Assembly: GCA_026647215.1 (NCBI GenBank)
Contig: JAPKHC010000007.1
Span: forward strand, 1 to 64,000
DNA: 64,000 bases
Origin: F1-120-MAGs118 sp013360535
Lineage (GTDB): Bacteria; Planctomycetota; UBA1135; GCA-002686595
Direction: 5' to 3'
Shown: piece after piece, positions 39,594-47,449 of the stretch
Layout of the letters: the number at the start of each line of letters is the position of its first letter
Position numbering within the stretch: the stretch's first letter is position 1
Position numbers and translations under genes: made by a program
Notes under the pieces: generated by a model
Database searches by the model: none
The model's input: the letters and a program-made list of their open reading frames with translations, nothing else
What the model was told of the DNA's origin: nothing

Positions 39594-40129
39594 TGCAGGT
39601 GGCCATGGAAGACACGCTCGTCGACGCGCCGATCTGCGTGATCGGGCTCGGAAACCTGCTCCAGCGCGACGATGGTTTCGGTCCGCGGGCGCTGGAGTGG
39701 ATCGAGCGGCACTGCGACTGCCCGGCCGGCGTCGAGTTCGTCGACGTCGGCACTGCGGGGCTGCACCTGATCCGCTGGGTCGTCGGGCGGCGGGCGGTGC
39801 TCATCCTCGACGCCTGCACCGCGGGCACGGCTCCGGGCACGGTCAGCGTGTTCCACCGCGAGCGTGTGCTCGAGGGCGAATGCACGGGCGTGCGCATCAG
39901 CCCGCACCAGCCCGACATCCGCGAGATCCTGCGCATGGCGGAGGTCGTCGACCGGATGCCGGACGAGGTCGTGCTGATCGGTGCCGAGCCGCGCACGATG
40001 GAACAGGGGCTCGAGCTGAGCCCTGAGGTGGAAGCCGCCATTCCCGCCGCCGCACGCGAACTTGCGAGAGAACTGCGGCGACTGGGGGTGGCACTCGAGC
40101 TGCGCGAGACCGAGGCCTGCAACTCCTGA
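39593..40129 (+). CDS. hybD: Hydrogenase maturation endopeptidase
   Basis: A 178-aa protease that trims the C-terminal peptide of the large subunit after nickel insertion. It has the opening CVIGLGNLLQRDDGFGPRAL, whose Glu/Asp-type nickel ligand region is GLGNLLQRDDGFG, then DVGTAGLHLI, LILDACTAG and SPHQPDIREILRM, all family features including the conserved His. The ATG at 39593 overlaps the hybC stop (TGATG). It ends the hyb operon just before a terminator. Confidence 0.93.
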   Translation: MQVAMEDTLVDAPICVIGLGNLLQRDDGFGPRALEWIERHCDCPAGVEFVDVGTAGLHLIRWVVGRRAVLILDACTAGTAPGTVSVFHRERVLEGECTGVRISPHQPDIREILRMAEVVDRMPDEVVLIGAEPRTMEQGLELSPEVEAAIPAAARELARELRRLGVALELRETEACNS

Positions 40130-40249
40130 GGAGGCACGGGAAGAAGTTTTTGGGCCCACTCCTGCGAAGCGGAGCCGGGGAACCGAAGGGAACTCCGGCG
40201 GCGGACGGCGGAACCTGCCGCCCGCGCCCTCTCCAAGGCTCGAGCAAGG

Positions 40250-40275
40250 AGCGGTCGGGTTTCGCCCCGGCCGCT
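40250..40275 (+). terminator. Terminator of the hyb operon
   Basis: A 10-bp stem, AGCGGTCGGG (40250-40259) against CCCGGCCGCT (40266-40275) with one G-T pair, and a 6-nt loop. It is followed by CTTCTTCGTT, a partial T-tract on the plus strand. It lies about 120 nt after hybD and can serve both convergent operons. Confidence 0.65.
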
Positions 40276-40304
40276 CTTCTTCGTTGGAGTCCGAAGCCTC
40301 GCGG

Positions 40305-41057
40305 CTACAGCCCGCCGTAGAGCACGGCGAGGCCGCTCGAGGCGATCACCGCTCCGGCGAGCGAGTGCGCCCAGCGCTCGAGGAACTTCAGGCGCAGCGG
40401 CTCGAGGCCGAGCACGGCAAGTCCGACGAGCAAGAGCATCGTGGCGAGTGTCGCGAGCGCGAACACGGCTCCGGTCCAGCCCGCAAGCCACCAGTTCCCT
40501 TCGCTCGCCGGCAGGAAGAACAGCGGAATGAGCGGCTCGCACGGCCCGAGCACGAACACGACGAACAGGCTCCAGAACGTCGCCGAGCGCGCGTCGACCG
40601 GCTGGCGCTGCGGAGGCGTGAGCAGGTGCGAGTGGCCGTGGTGGGGCGCATGAGAGTGCTCGTGCGTCCCGTGCGAGTGCAGGTGGACGTCGCCGTCGTG
40701 ACGGTGCAGCTCGAGCCCGCGGCGCGCGCGGATCGCCTGCCGCAGTCCCCAGAGCGCGTACACGGCTCCGAACACGACCATCGCCCACGCGGCGAGGTCG
40801 CCGCGGCTCAGCTCCAGGCCCTCGATCGTGCCGGTCGAAGCTCCCAGCGCGACACCGAGGCCGCCGAGCACCAGCGACGACGCGACGTGCCCGAGCCCGC
40901 ACAGTCCCGTGATCCACAGCGTCTTGCGCAGGCTCCAGCCGCGGGCCTTGGAGAGCATCACGAACGGCAGCGTGTGGTCGGGACCGATCGCCGTGTGGAC
41001 GACGGCCACGACGGCGGCAGACGCGAGCAGGTTGACGGTCAGGGCATCGGGCGACAT
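40305..41057 (-). CDS. Nickel permease-like membrane protein
   Basis: A 250-aa protein with six predicted helices. The first helix carries HTAIGPDH, matching the HX4DH metal motif of NiCoT/RcnA/UreH-type nickel-cobalt transporters. A cytoplasmic loop near residues 120-145 is very His-rich (HRHDGDVHLHSHGTHEHSH). The CEPLIPLFFLPA segment starts the second half. It probably imports nickel for the hydrogenase, although RcnA-like exporters share these motifs. ATG at 41057 overlaps the hypE stop (TGATG), the last gene of the hyp operon. Confidence 0.82.
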   Translation of the reverse strand: MSPDALTVNLLASAAVVAVVHTAIGPDHTLPFVMLSKARGWSLRKTLWITGLCGLGHVASSLVLGGLGVALGASTGTIEGLELSRGDLAAWAMVVFGAVYALWGLRQAIRARRGLELHRHDGDVHLHSHGTHEHSHAPHHGHSHLLTPPQRQPVDARSATFWSLFVVFVLGPCEPLIPLFFLPASEGNWWLAGWTGAVFALATLATMLLLVGLAVLGLEPLRLKFLERWAHSLAGAVIASSGLAVLYGGL

Positions 41058-42076
41058 CAGCAGATCCTCGGGAGATCGAGACCGGAGAGCATGTCGAGCG
41101 GGCGCTCGAGGCCGAGCGTGGTGCGCAGGAGCAGCGGCGAACGGCCGTCGGTGCGCTCGTGCACCGTTCCAATGCGTGTCGCACCGCGACCGAGCGGATG
41201 CGCTCGCAGGGCGGCCAGCGCACGCGCCTCGTCTTCGGCCGCGACCCAGACCAGCACGCGTCCCTCGCAGGCTAGGTAGAGCGGCTCGAGCCCGAGCAAG
41301 TCGCACACGGCGCGCACGTCGCCGCGCACGGGAAGGAGCTCCTCCTCGAGCACGATGCGCACGCCCGCACGCACGGCGGACTCGTGGCAGGTCGTCGCGA
41401 CGCCGCCGCGGGTCGGGTCGTGCATCGAATGCACGTCGATTCCGGCCTCGAACAGCGCCGCCACGAGCCCCGCGAGCGGCGCGCAGTCCGAGCGCAGCTC
41501 CGCAGCCGACAGGTCGTGGCGGCTGGCGAGGATCGTCGCACCGTGGTCACCGAGCGTGCCGCTCGCGAGCACGACATCGCCGGGCCGCAGCCGTCGGTCG
41601 ATCACCTCGCGCCCGACCGGAACGATGCCCAACCCCGTCGTCACCGCGTACGCACGATCGCCCTTGCCGCGCGGCACCACCTTCGTGTCGCCCGCGACGA
41701 GCAGCACTCCCGCCTCGCGCGCGGCCCGCGCCGCACCGCGCACGAACGTGTCGAGCAGCTCGCGCTCGAGGCCTTCCTCCAGGATCAGCGCCAGCGTGAG
41801 CCACAGCGGCCTCGCGGCGGCCACCGAGAGGTCGTTCACCGTGCCGCACACCGAGAGATAGCCGAGATCACCGCCGGGAAACACCGGAGGATCGACCACG
41901 AAGCCGTCGGTCGTCAGCGCAGGGCGTCCGGGCGGCAACGGGTCGAGCACAGCCGAGTCGCTCAGCGTCGCGAGGTAGGGATTGTCGAAGGCCGGGAGGA
42001 TCGTCCCGGTGACGAGCTCGTGGCTGAGCCGGCCACCGGCGCCGTGCCCGAGCAGGATGCGTTCGCTGCGCTTCAT
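41057..42076 (-). CDS. hypE: Hydrogenase maturation protein HypE
   Basis: A 339-aa PurM-like ATPase that dehydrates the carbamoyl on its C-terminal Cys to make the cyanide ligands of iron. ILLGHGAGGRLSHELV opens the ATP fold; LTTDGFVVDPPVFPGGDLG and SMHDPTRGGVATTCHE follow. The protein ends in LDLPRIC, with the invariant PRIC thiocyanate-carrying Cys. The ATG at 42076 overlaps the hypD stop. Confidence 0.96.
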   Translation of the reverse strand: MKRSERILLGHGAGGRLSHELVTGTILPAFDNPYLATLSDSAVLDPLPPGRPALTTDGFVVDPPVFPGGDLGYLSVCGTVNDLSVAAARPLWLTLALILEEGLERELLDTFVRGAARAAREAGVLLVAGDTKVVPRGKGDRAYAVTTGLGIVPVGREVIDRRLRPGDVVLASGTLGDHGATILASRHDLSAAELRSDCAPLAGLVAALFEAGIDVHSMHDPTRGGVATTCHESAVRAGVRIVLEEELLPVRGDVRAVCDLLGLEPLYLACEGRVLVWVAAEDEARALAALRAHPLGRGATRIGTVHERTDGRSPLLLRTTLGLERPLDMLSGLDLPRIC

Positions 42077-43176
42077 CGCGCGACCTCGAGCCGCTCGTGG
42101 CGATGCCACGCCGCGCACGTGCCCTCGCTCGACACCATGCAGGCACCGACCGGGGTCAGCGGGGTGCAGGCCCGGTCGAACAGCGGGCACTGGTGCGGCT
42201 CGATCTTGCCCTTGAGCACGTCGCCGCAGCGGCAGCCGCGCGGCTCGCGCGTCGGATCGAGCTGCATCTCCAGCCGGTTCGCGTCGCGGTGCGCGAAGCG
42301 CTCGCGCAGCCGCAGCCCCGAGAGGGGAATCTCGCCGAGCCCGCGCCAGCGCGAGTCCTCGGGTTCGAACCAGCGCGCGAGGATCTCACGCGCCACCGGG
42401 TTTCCCTGCGCCGTGACCGCGCGCGGATAGTGGTTCTCGACGCAGGCGCGGCCCTCGAGCGCTAGCTCGACGAGCCGCGACACCGCGATCAGGATGTCCG
42501 TCGGCTTGAAGCCCGCGATCACGCCCGGCACGGCGAGCTCGCGCTCGAGGAACGAGTAGAACTCGGAGCCGAGGATCACGCTGACGTGTCCGGGCAGCAG
42601 GAACCCGTCGACACCGACGTCCCCCTCGGCGATCAGCGCGCGCAGCGGCGGCTCGATCAGCTTCGCGCCGGGGAGGATGCGCACGTTGGCGAGCTGCAGG
42701 CGCTCCGCCTCCTCGAGCATCGCCGCGATGCCCGGCAAGGTCGTCTCGAAGCCCACCGCCAGGAACACGACGTGTTTCCCCGGATTTTCCCGGGCGATGC
42801 GCAGCGTGTCGCGCGGCGAGTACACGATGCGCACGTCGTGTCCGGCAGCGCTCTCGCGCTCGAGGCTGCTCGCGCTCGACGGCACGCGCAGCAGGTCGCC
42901 GAACGTCGCCACGATCGTGTCCGCGCGGCGCGCGAGCGCAACGGCCCGGTCCATGTAGTCGATGGGGGTGACGCACACGGGACAGCCCGGTCCGGAGATC
43001 AGGCGCACGTTCTTGGGGAGCATGCGGCGGATGCCGGCACGTGCGATGGCGTGCGTGTGGGTCCCGCAGACTTCCATGAAGGCGACGTCGCGCCCCAGCC
43101 GGGCGGCGTCGCGCTCGATCCGCTGCACGAGCGCTCGCACCGCGCGTGCGCTGTCTCCTTGTTCGAGCGAGCTCAC
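42073..43176 (-). CDS. hypD: Hydrogenase maturation protein HypD
   Basis: A 367-aa iron-sulfur scaffold on which Fe(CN)2CO is built with HypC. Conserved motifs are FMEVCGTHTHAIARAG, LISGPGCPVCVTP, FLAVGFETTLPG, GFKPTDIL and the C-terminal cluster GCRCGDVLKGKIEPHQCPLF. Redox cysteines and [4Fe-4S] ligands are present. The GTG at 43176 overlaps the hypC stop as GTGA. Full family length. Confidence 0.96.
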   Translation of the reverse strand: MSSLEQGDSARAVRALVQRIERDAARLGRDVAFMEVCGTHTHAIARAGIRRMLPKNVRLISGPGCPVCVTPIDYMDRAVALARRADTIVATFGDLLRVPSSASSLERESAAGHDVRIVYSPRDTLRIARENPGKHVVFLAVGFETTLPGIAAMLEEAERLQLANVRILPGAKLIEPPLRALIAEGDVGVDGFLLPGHVSVILGSEFYSFLERELAVPGVIAGFKPTDILIAVSRLVELALEGRACVENHYPRAVTAQGNPVAREILARWFEPEDSRWRGLGEIPLSGLRLRERFAHRDANRLEMQLDPTREPRGCRCGDVLKGKIEPHQCPLFDRACTPLTPVGACMVSSEGTCAAWHRHERLEVAR

Positions 43177-43397
43177 GACAGATCCTCCGCGGCGATCTGC
43201 GCCAGCGCCGCGAGCGTCTCGCGCGCGGACTCCTCGTCGATGCAGCCGATCGCGAAACCGGCGTGGACCAGCACAAAACCGCCCACTTCCGCGTCCGGAC
43301 ACAGCGCGAGGCCGATCTCGCGGCGAACGCCCTCGACCTCGGCTGTCCCGACGAACTCACGGCGTTCGACGAGCTTCATGGGAATTGCGAGGCACAT
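43173..43397 (-). CDS. hypC: Hydrogenase assembly chaperone HypC
   Basis: A 74-aa protein beginning MCLAIPMKLVER, whose Cys after the initiator Met binds the iron ligand cluster and the large subunit. GFVLVHAGFAIGCIDEESA is the other family block. It overlaps hypF at its start by 22 nt and hypD at its end by 4 nt, giving tight coupling. Confidence 0.95.
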   Translation of the reverse strand: MCLAIPMKLVERREFVGTAEVEGVRREIGLALCPDAEVGGFVLVHAGFAIGCIDEESARETLAALAQIAAEDLS

Positions 43398-45763
43398 GCG
43401 AAGTCTCCTTGGAATTCGGGGCAAGTTGCGAGCGCCGTCGCGGTGGCCGCGACGACACACTGGCCAAAGGCGATGCCGCCGTCGCCCGGCGGCAGGCGCT
43501 CGGGCACCAGCACCTCGAAGTCGCGCGCGACGAGCTCGGCGCGCAGGCCTTCGAGCAGCAGGCGGTTGACGAAACAGCCGCCGCCGAGCGCCACGGGCAG
43601 CTCGCGCGGCAGGACCCGAGCGGCGAGCTCCGCCGCGAGCGCGCAGAACGTGGCGTGGAAATCGCGCGCGAGCTGCGCCGGATCTTCTTGATCCCGCGCA
43701 CGACGAGCGAGTGCAAGCAGCAGCTCGGCGGTGGGCAGTTGCGCCCCCCCGGCCGGCAACTGGACTTCGAACCAGCGCTGTCCCGGCTCGTCCGCCGTCG
43801 CCGCGAGCGCTTCGAGACGTGCGGCGGCTTCACCTTCGTAGGAGTTCTCGACGCACAGGCCGAGCAAGGCTCCCGCCGCCTCGAACAACCGTCCGGCGCC
43901 GCCGGCCCGCGGGACGCCGCGCTTCGCCAGCGCCGCGATCGCCGCGCATTTCTGTCGGGAAACGCTGCGTTCCAGAGGCAAGCCGTCGATTTCGCAGCCG
44001 AGCTCGGCGAGCGCGGCGACCGCCACGCGCCAAGGCTCGCGGATCGCACGCTCTCCGCCGACCAGCGGCAACGGACGACCGCAGGCGACCCGCTTCCAAC
44101 CGAGCGTGCCTTCGAGGACGAGCCACTCGGCTCCCCAGGCTCCACCATCGGGCCCCAGCCCCGTGCCGTCGAGCACGATCGCGCTCGCGCGAGCTCCCGC
44201 TCGAGGAAAGCGCCCGTGCTCGCCCAAGATCGCGGCCGCGTGAGCGAGGTGGTGCTGCACGCGCACGATGCGAGCGCCACGCTCCTGCGCGAGCTTCTCG
44301 CCCGCCCACACGCTCGGATAATCCGGATGCAAGTCGACGGCGACCACCGCGGCCCGTGCCTGCAGGAACTGCTCGAGTCCCGCGACCACCTCGAGCTGGA
44401 AGCCGCGCGCCGCATCCGTGTCGAGATCGCCGATGTGCTGCGAGAGCACGACCTGGCGGCCGTGAGCGAGCGCGACCGTGGCCTGCAGGTGCGCTCCGAG
44501 TGCGAGCACCGGCGATACCACTTCCGCCTCGAGCGTCAGCGGCTCCGGCACGTAGCCGCGGGAACGTCGGACCAGCGTCGCTTCGGGCCCGCGCGAGCGC
44601 ACCACGGAGTCATCGCAACGGCGCATGACCTCGCGCTCGTGCTCGAGCACGAAATCGCAGCTTCCCGCGAGCTTTTCGAGCGCTTCCGCCGGCGTGCGGC
44701 AGATGGGTTCGTCGTGGGCGTTGCCCGACGTCATCACGAACGCGTCGCAGGCGGCGCCGCGGAAGAGCTCGACGTGCAGCGGCGTGGTGGGGAGCATCAG
44801 CCCGACATCGACGAGCCCCGGTGCGACGAGCGGGTGCAGCGCGCCTTCGACGCGTGGGACGAGCACGATCGGTCCGCGCGGCGAGCTCAGCCTGCGCTCG
44901 TCTTCCGCGTGCAGCCTCGCGAGGCGCCGCGCCGTCGCGAGCTCGCGCACCATGAGCGCAAACGGCTTCGTCGGGCGCGCCTTGCGCTCGCGCAGCCGCA
45001 CCAACGCCTTCGTGTCGTCGGCCCGACAGGCGAGCTGGAAACCACCGAGTCCCAGGATCGCGAGCGTGCGACCCGCGTCGAGCAGCTCTCGCGCCCGCTC
45101 CAGCGCCGCTTCGCCCCGCGCCAGTTCCGCACCGTCGAGCGCGCGCAACACGACCTGCGGCCCACAGCGCGGACAGGCCGTGGATTCCGCATGAAAACGG
45201 CGATCGGTGACTTCCGCGTACTCGTGCGCACACTCCTCGCACAGCGGAAAGCGCGCGAGCGAAGTGCGCGCGCGGTCGTAGGGGAGTGACTCGACCACGG
45301 TGAAGCGCGGTCCGCAGTGTGTGCAAGTCGTGAACGGATACCGGTGCCGTCGATTCGCGGGATCGTCGAGCTCGGCGCGACACTCAGGACAGATCGCGCC
45401 GTCCGGTGGCACGAGCGCCGTGCGCCGCGGACCGAGCGAAGAGACTTCGACTCGGAAGCCGCTCTCGCCCTTCGGCGCGAGCTCACTCTGCACGAGCTCG
45501 TCGACGCGCGCGAGCTCGGGCAACTCGCCCCGCAACTCGCGCCGGAACGACTCGATCGCGTCAACGCTGCCCTCGAGCTCGATCGTCGCGCCCTCCGCAT
45601 CGTTGGCGACGCTGCCCGAGAGCCCCAGTCGCGTGGCGAGGCGCTGCACTGCGGGCCGGAAGCCGACGCCCTGCACCGTGCCGCGGCACACCAGCCGACG
45701 GCGGATCAGCCCGCGCGCGTCCGACGTTTCTCGGCGAGTGCGTTGCGGAGCAGGTTGCACCAT
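43376..45763 (-). CDS. hypF: Carbamoyltransferase HypF
   Basis: A 795-aa enzyme that turns carbamoyl phosphate into the thiocarbamate on HypE. Acylphosphatase domain: CRGTVQGVGFRPAVQRLA (about residues 25-110). Zinc fingers: CPECRAELDD, CTHCGPRF, CEECAHEY, CPRCGP. A YrdC-like domain (TLAILGLGGFQLACRADD) is followed by a Kae1-like domain with VQHHLAHAAAILGEHG and ALGGGCFVNRLL. The ATG at 45763 would overlap hypB by 58 nt; the conserved start of the fold allows a start nearer 45,700, so the start is uncertain. Confidence 0.95.
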   Translation of the reverse strand: MVQPAPQRTRRETSDARGLIRRRLVCRGTVQGVGFRPAVQRLATRLGLSGSVANDAEGATIELEGSVDAIESFRRELRGELPELARVDELVQSELAPKGESGFRVEVSSLGPRRTALVPPDGAICPECRAELDDPANRRHRYPFTTCTHCGPRFTVVESLPYDRARTSLARFPLCEECAHEYAEVTDRRFHAESTACPRCGPQVVLRALDGAELARGEAALERARELLDAGRTLAILGLGGFQLACRADDTKALVRLRERKARPTKPFALMVRELATARRLARLHAEDERRLSSPRGPIVLVPRVEGALHPLVAPGLVDVGLMLPTTPLHVELFRGAACDAFVMTSGNAHDEPICRTPAEALEKLAGSCDFVLEHEREVMRRCDDSVVRSRGPEATLVRRSRGYVPEPLTLEAEVVSPVLALGAHLQATVALAHGRQVVLSQHIGDLDTDAARGFQLEVVAGLEQFLQARAAVVAVDLHPDYPSVWAGEKLAQERGARIVRVQHHLAHAAAILGEHGRFPRAGARASAIVLDGTGLGPDGGAWGAEWLVLEGTLGWKRVACGRPLPLVGGERAIREPWRVAVAALAELGCEIDGLPLERSVSRQKCAAIAALAKRGVPRAGGAGRLFEAAGALLGLCVENSYEGEAAARLEALAATADEPGQRWFEVQLPAGGAQLPTAELLLALARRARDQEDPAQLARDFHATFCALAAELAARVLPRELPVALGGGCFVNRLLLEGLRAELVARDFEVLVPERLPPGDGGIAFGQCVVAATATALATCPEFQGDFACASQFP

Positions 45764-46377
45764 GTGTCCATCCCCAGGCCCGTGGTCACCGACAGCTCGA
45801 GAACTTGCGCCTCCGGCTGCAGCATCGCGATCTCCGCGCGCACCTTGGCGACGTCGAAGCGCACGTGGGGGAGCAGGTCGACCTTCGTCAGCAGCGCGAC
45901 CTTGGCGCGCGAGAAGATCCCCGGGTACTTCAGCGGCTTGTCGGCGCCCTCGGTGACCGAGAGCAGCACGATCTTGAAGTCCTCGCCGAGCCGGTAGGAC
46001 GCCGGGCACACGAGATTGCCGACGTTCTCGATGAAGAGCACGTCGAGCTCGCCGAACTCCGCCGCGTCGACCGCCTCGCGCACGACGCGCGCGTCGAGGT
46101 GGCACGCCCCGCCTGTGACGATCTGGCGCGCGTGGAGCCCGGCCTCCCGCAGCCGATCCGCGTCGCGCTCGGTCGCGATGTCGCCGACCACGCAGCCCAG
46201 ACGCAGCTCCTTGCCCAGTCGCCGCGCCGTCTCCTCGAGCAGGCTCGTCTTGCCCGAGCCCGGTCCCGAGATCAGGTCGACCACGAGCGTCCCGGCGCGA
46301 GCGAAACGCTCCCGCAGGAGCTCCGCTGCCGCTTCATTCTCCGCGAGGATCTTCTTGCGAGCTTCCGTGGTGAGCAT
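45706..46377 (-). CDS. hypB: Hydrogenase nickel GTPase HypB
   Basis: A 223-aa GTPase. P-loop: DLISGPGSGKTSLLEE. Metal-binding CHLD in TGGACHLDARVVREAV and switch-type FIENVGNLVCPASY are the nickel/zinc site features. The specificity motif is TKVDLLPH. The N-terminal His-rich nickel store and the CxxCGC motif of some HypB proteins are absent; the His-rich loop of the permease at 40.7 kb may serve that need. First gene of the hypBFCDE operon; ATG at 46377. Confidence 0.96.
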   Translation of the reverse strand: MLTTEARKKILAENEAAAELLRERFARAGTLVVDLISGPGSGKTSLLEETARRLGKELRLGCVVGDIATERDADRLREAGLHARQIVTGGACHLDARVVREAVDAAEFGELDVLFIENVGNLVCPASYRLGEDFKIVLLSVTEGADKPLKYPGIFSRAKVALLTKVDLLPHVRFDVAKVRAEIAMLQPEAQVLELSVTTGLGMDTWCNLLRNALAEKRRTRAG

Positions 46378-46594
46378 CGGTGAACCTCCGACCGCGAGGA
46401 TTGCCGCAGCCCACCCGACGGGGCGAGTGCGGAGCATCTCCCGGACGCTCGTGCATCGTCGTCGCCTATTTCGCAGCTCGGCATGGGCAGCGCGCCGTAG
46501 GGACTCTCCCAACTCGTTCGTAGCCGGGAGGCTCCCGGGCCTCGCACCTCCCGCGGGCACCTGCTACCGTTCGCGTCCGCCCCCGGAGTCCAGA

Positions 46595-47449
46595 ATGCCC
46601 CGCGCCCGTACGCTGATCGCGCTGCCCCTCGTTTCGCTCGCCGTCGCCTGCGCCAGCCCGCGCGAGCGTTCCGGCTCGACCTTGCTGGCGTTTGGATCGG
46701 AGGAAGCGCCGCGGGTCGAGGCCGCAGCGCTGGCGCCGGCCGATGGCGAGCTGGAGGCGGCGGCTCCGGTTGCAGGACCTGCGCCCGAGCCGGCCGCGGC
46801 GACGCCTTCGAGCGCACCGGGCCTCGCGACGCTGCTCGCCCGCACGCAGCCTCCCGAGCGCGTGCTGCAGGAAGTTACTTACGAAGCGACGGCGCTGGGC
46901 GAGTCGCACGCGCTGCTCGGCCTGCAGACCTTCGACTCGACGAAGATGTGGCGCCCCGTCGACGAGACGTGGAGCCTCGCGCTCGACACGTCCTACGAGG
47001 ACTTCGGCGACGTCGTCGGTCTCGAGTGGGGCTTCGCGTACCTGTTCGACAGCGGCGAGCGCGGCGGCGCAGGCTCGATTCCCGGCGGCACCGAGTCCGA
47101 CGACCGGCGCAACGTCAGCCTCCACTTCTACGAGTTCTCGATCGGCGCGCACCGCTCGTTCCTGCGCGACACGGACCTGCGACCTTTCGTCGGCGCCGGG
47201 CTCGACCTGATCTACTACGACGCCGAGTCGATCTACTACGACGACCCGGCCACCGCGCGGATCCGCAAGACGCACAAGCGCATGACGTTCGGGCTCTACG
47301 CGCACGCCGGCGTGACGTACCAACTGACCGAGGACGTGCAGCTGGGCTTCGACGTGAGGCAGGTCTTCGGAACCTCGCAGACCAACTTCTTCTTCGACGG
47401 CGACCTGGACTACCAGCGCGCGGCGTTCTTCATCGGCTGGGGCGGCTAG
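46595..47449 (+). CDS. Putative outer-membrane beta-barrel or envelope protein
   Basis: A 284-aa exported protein. The N-terminus PRARTLIALPLVSLAVACAS is a signal; the AVAC box could be a weak lipobox or a signal peptidase I site. A Pro/Ala-rich linker runs to about residue 80. The rest alternates in short strands typical of OmpA/OmpW-like barrels (for example LRPFVGAGLDLIYYDAES, MTFGLYAHAGVTYQLTEDVQ), ending in FFIGWGG. No named family is certain. It is divergent from hypB and its TAG overlaps the ClC gene stop through CTAG. Confidence 0.65.
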   Translation: MPRARTLIALPLVSLAVACASPRERSGSTLLAFGSEEAPRVEAAALAPADGELEAAAPVAGPAPEPAAATPSSAPGLATLLARTQPPERVLQEVTYEATALGESHALLGLQTFDSTKMWRPVDETWSLALDTSYEDFGDVVGLEWGFAYLFDSGERGGAGSIPGGTESDDRRNVSLHFYEFSIGAHRSFLRDTDLRPFVGAGLDLIYYDAESIYYDDPATARIRKTHKRMTFGLYAHAGVTYQLTEDVQLGFDVRQVFGTSQTNFFFDGDLDYQRAAFFIGWGG

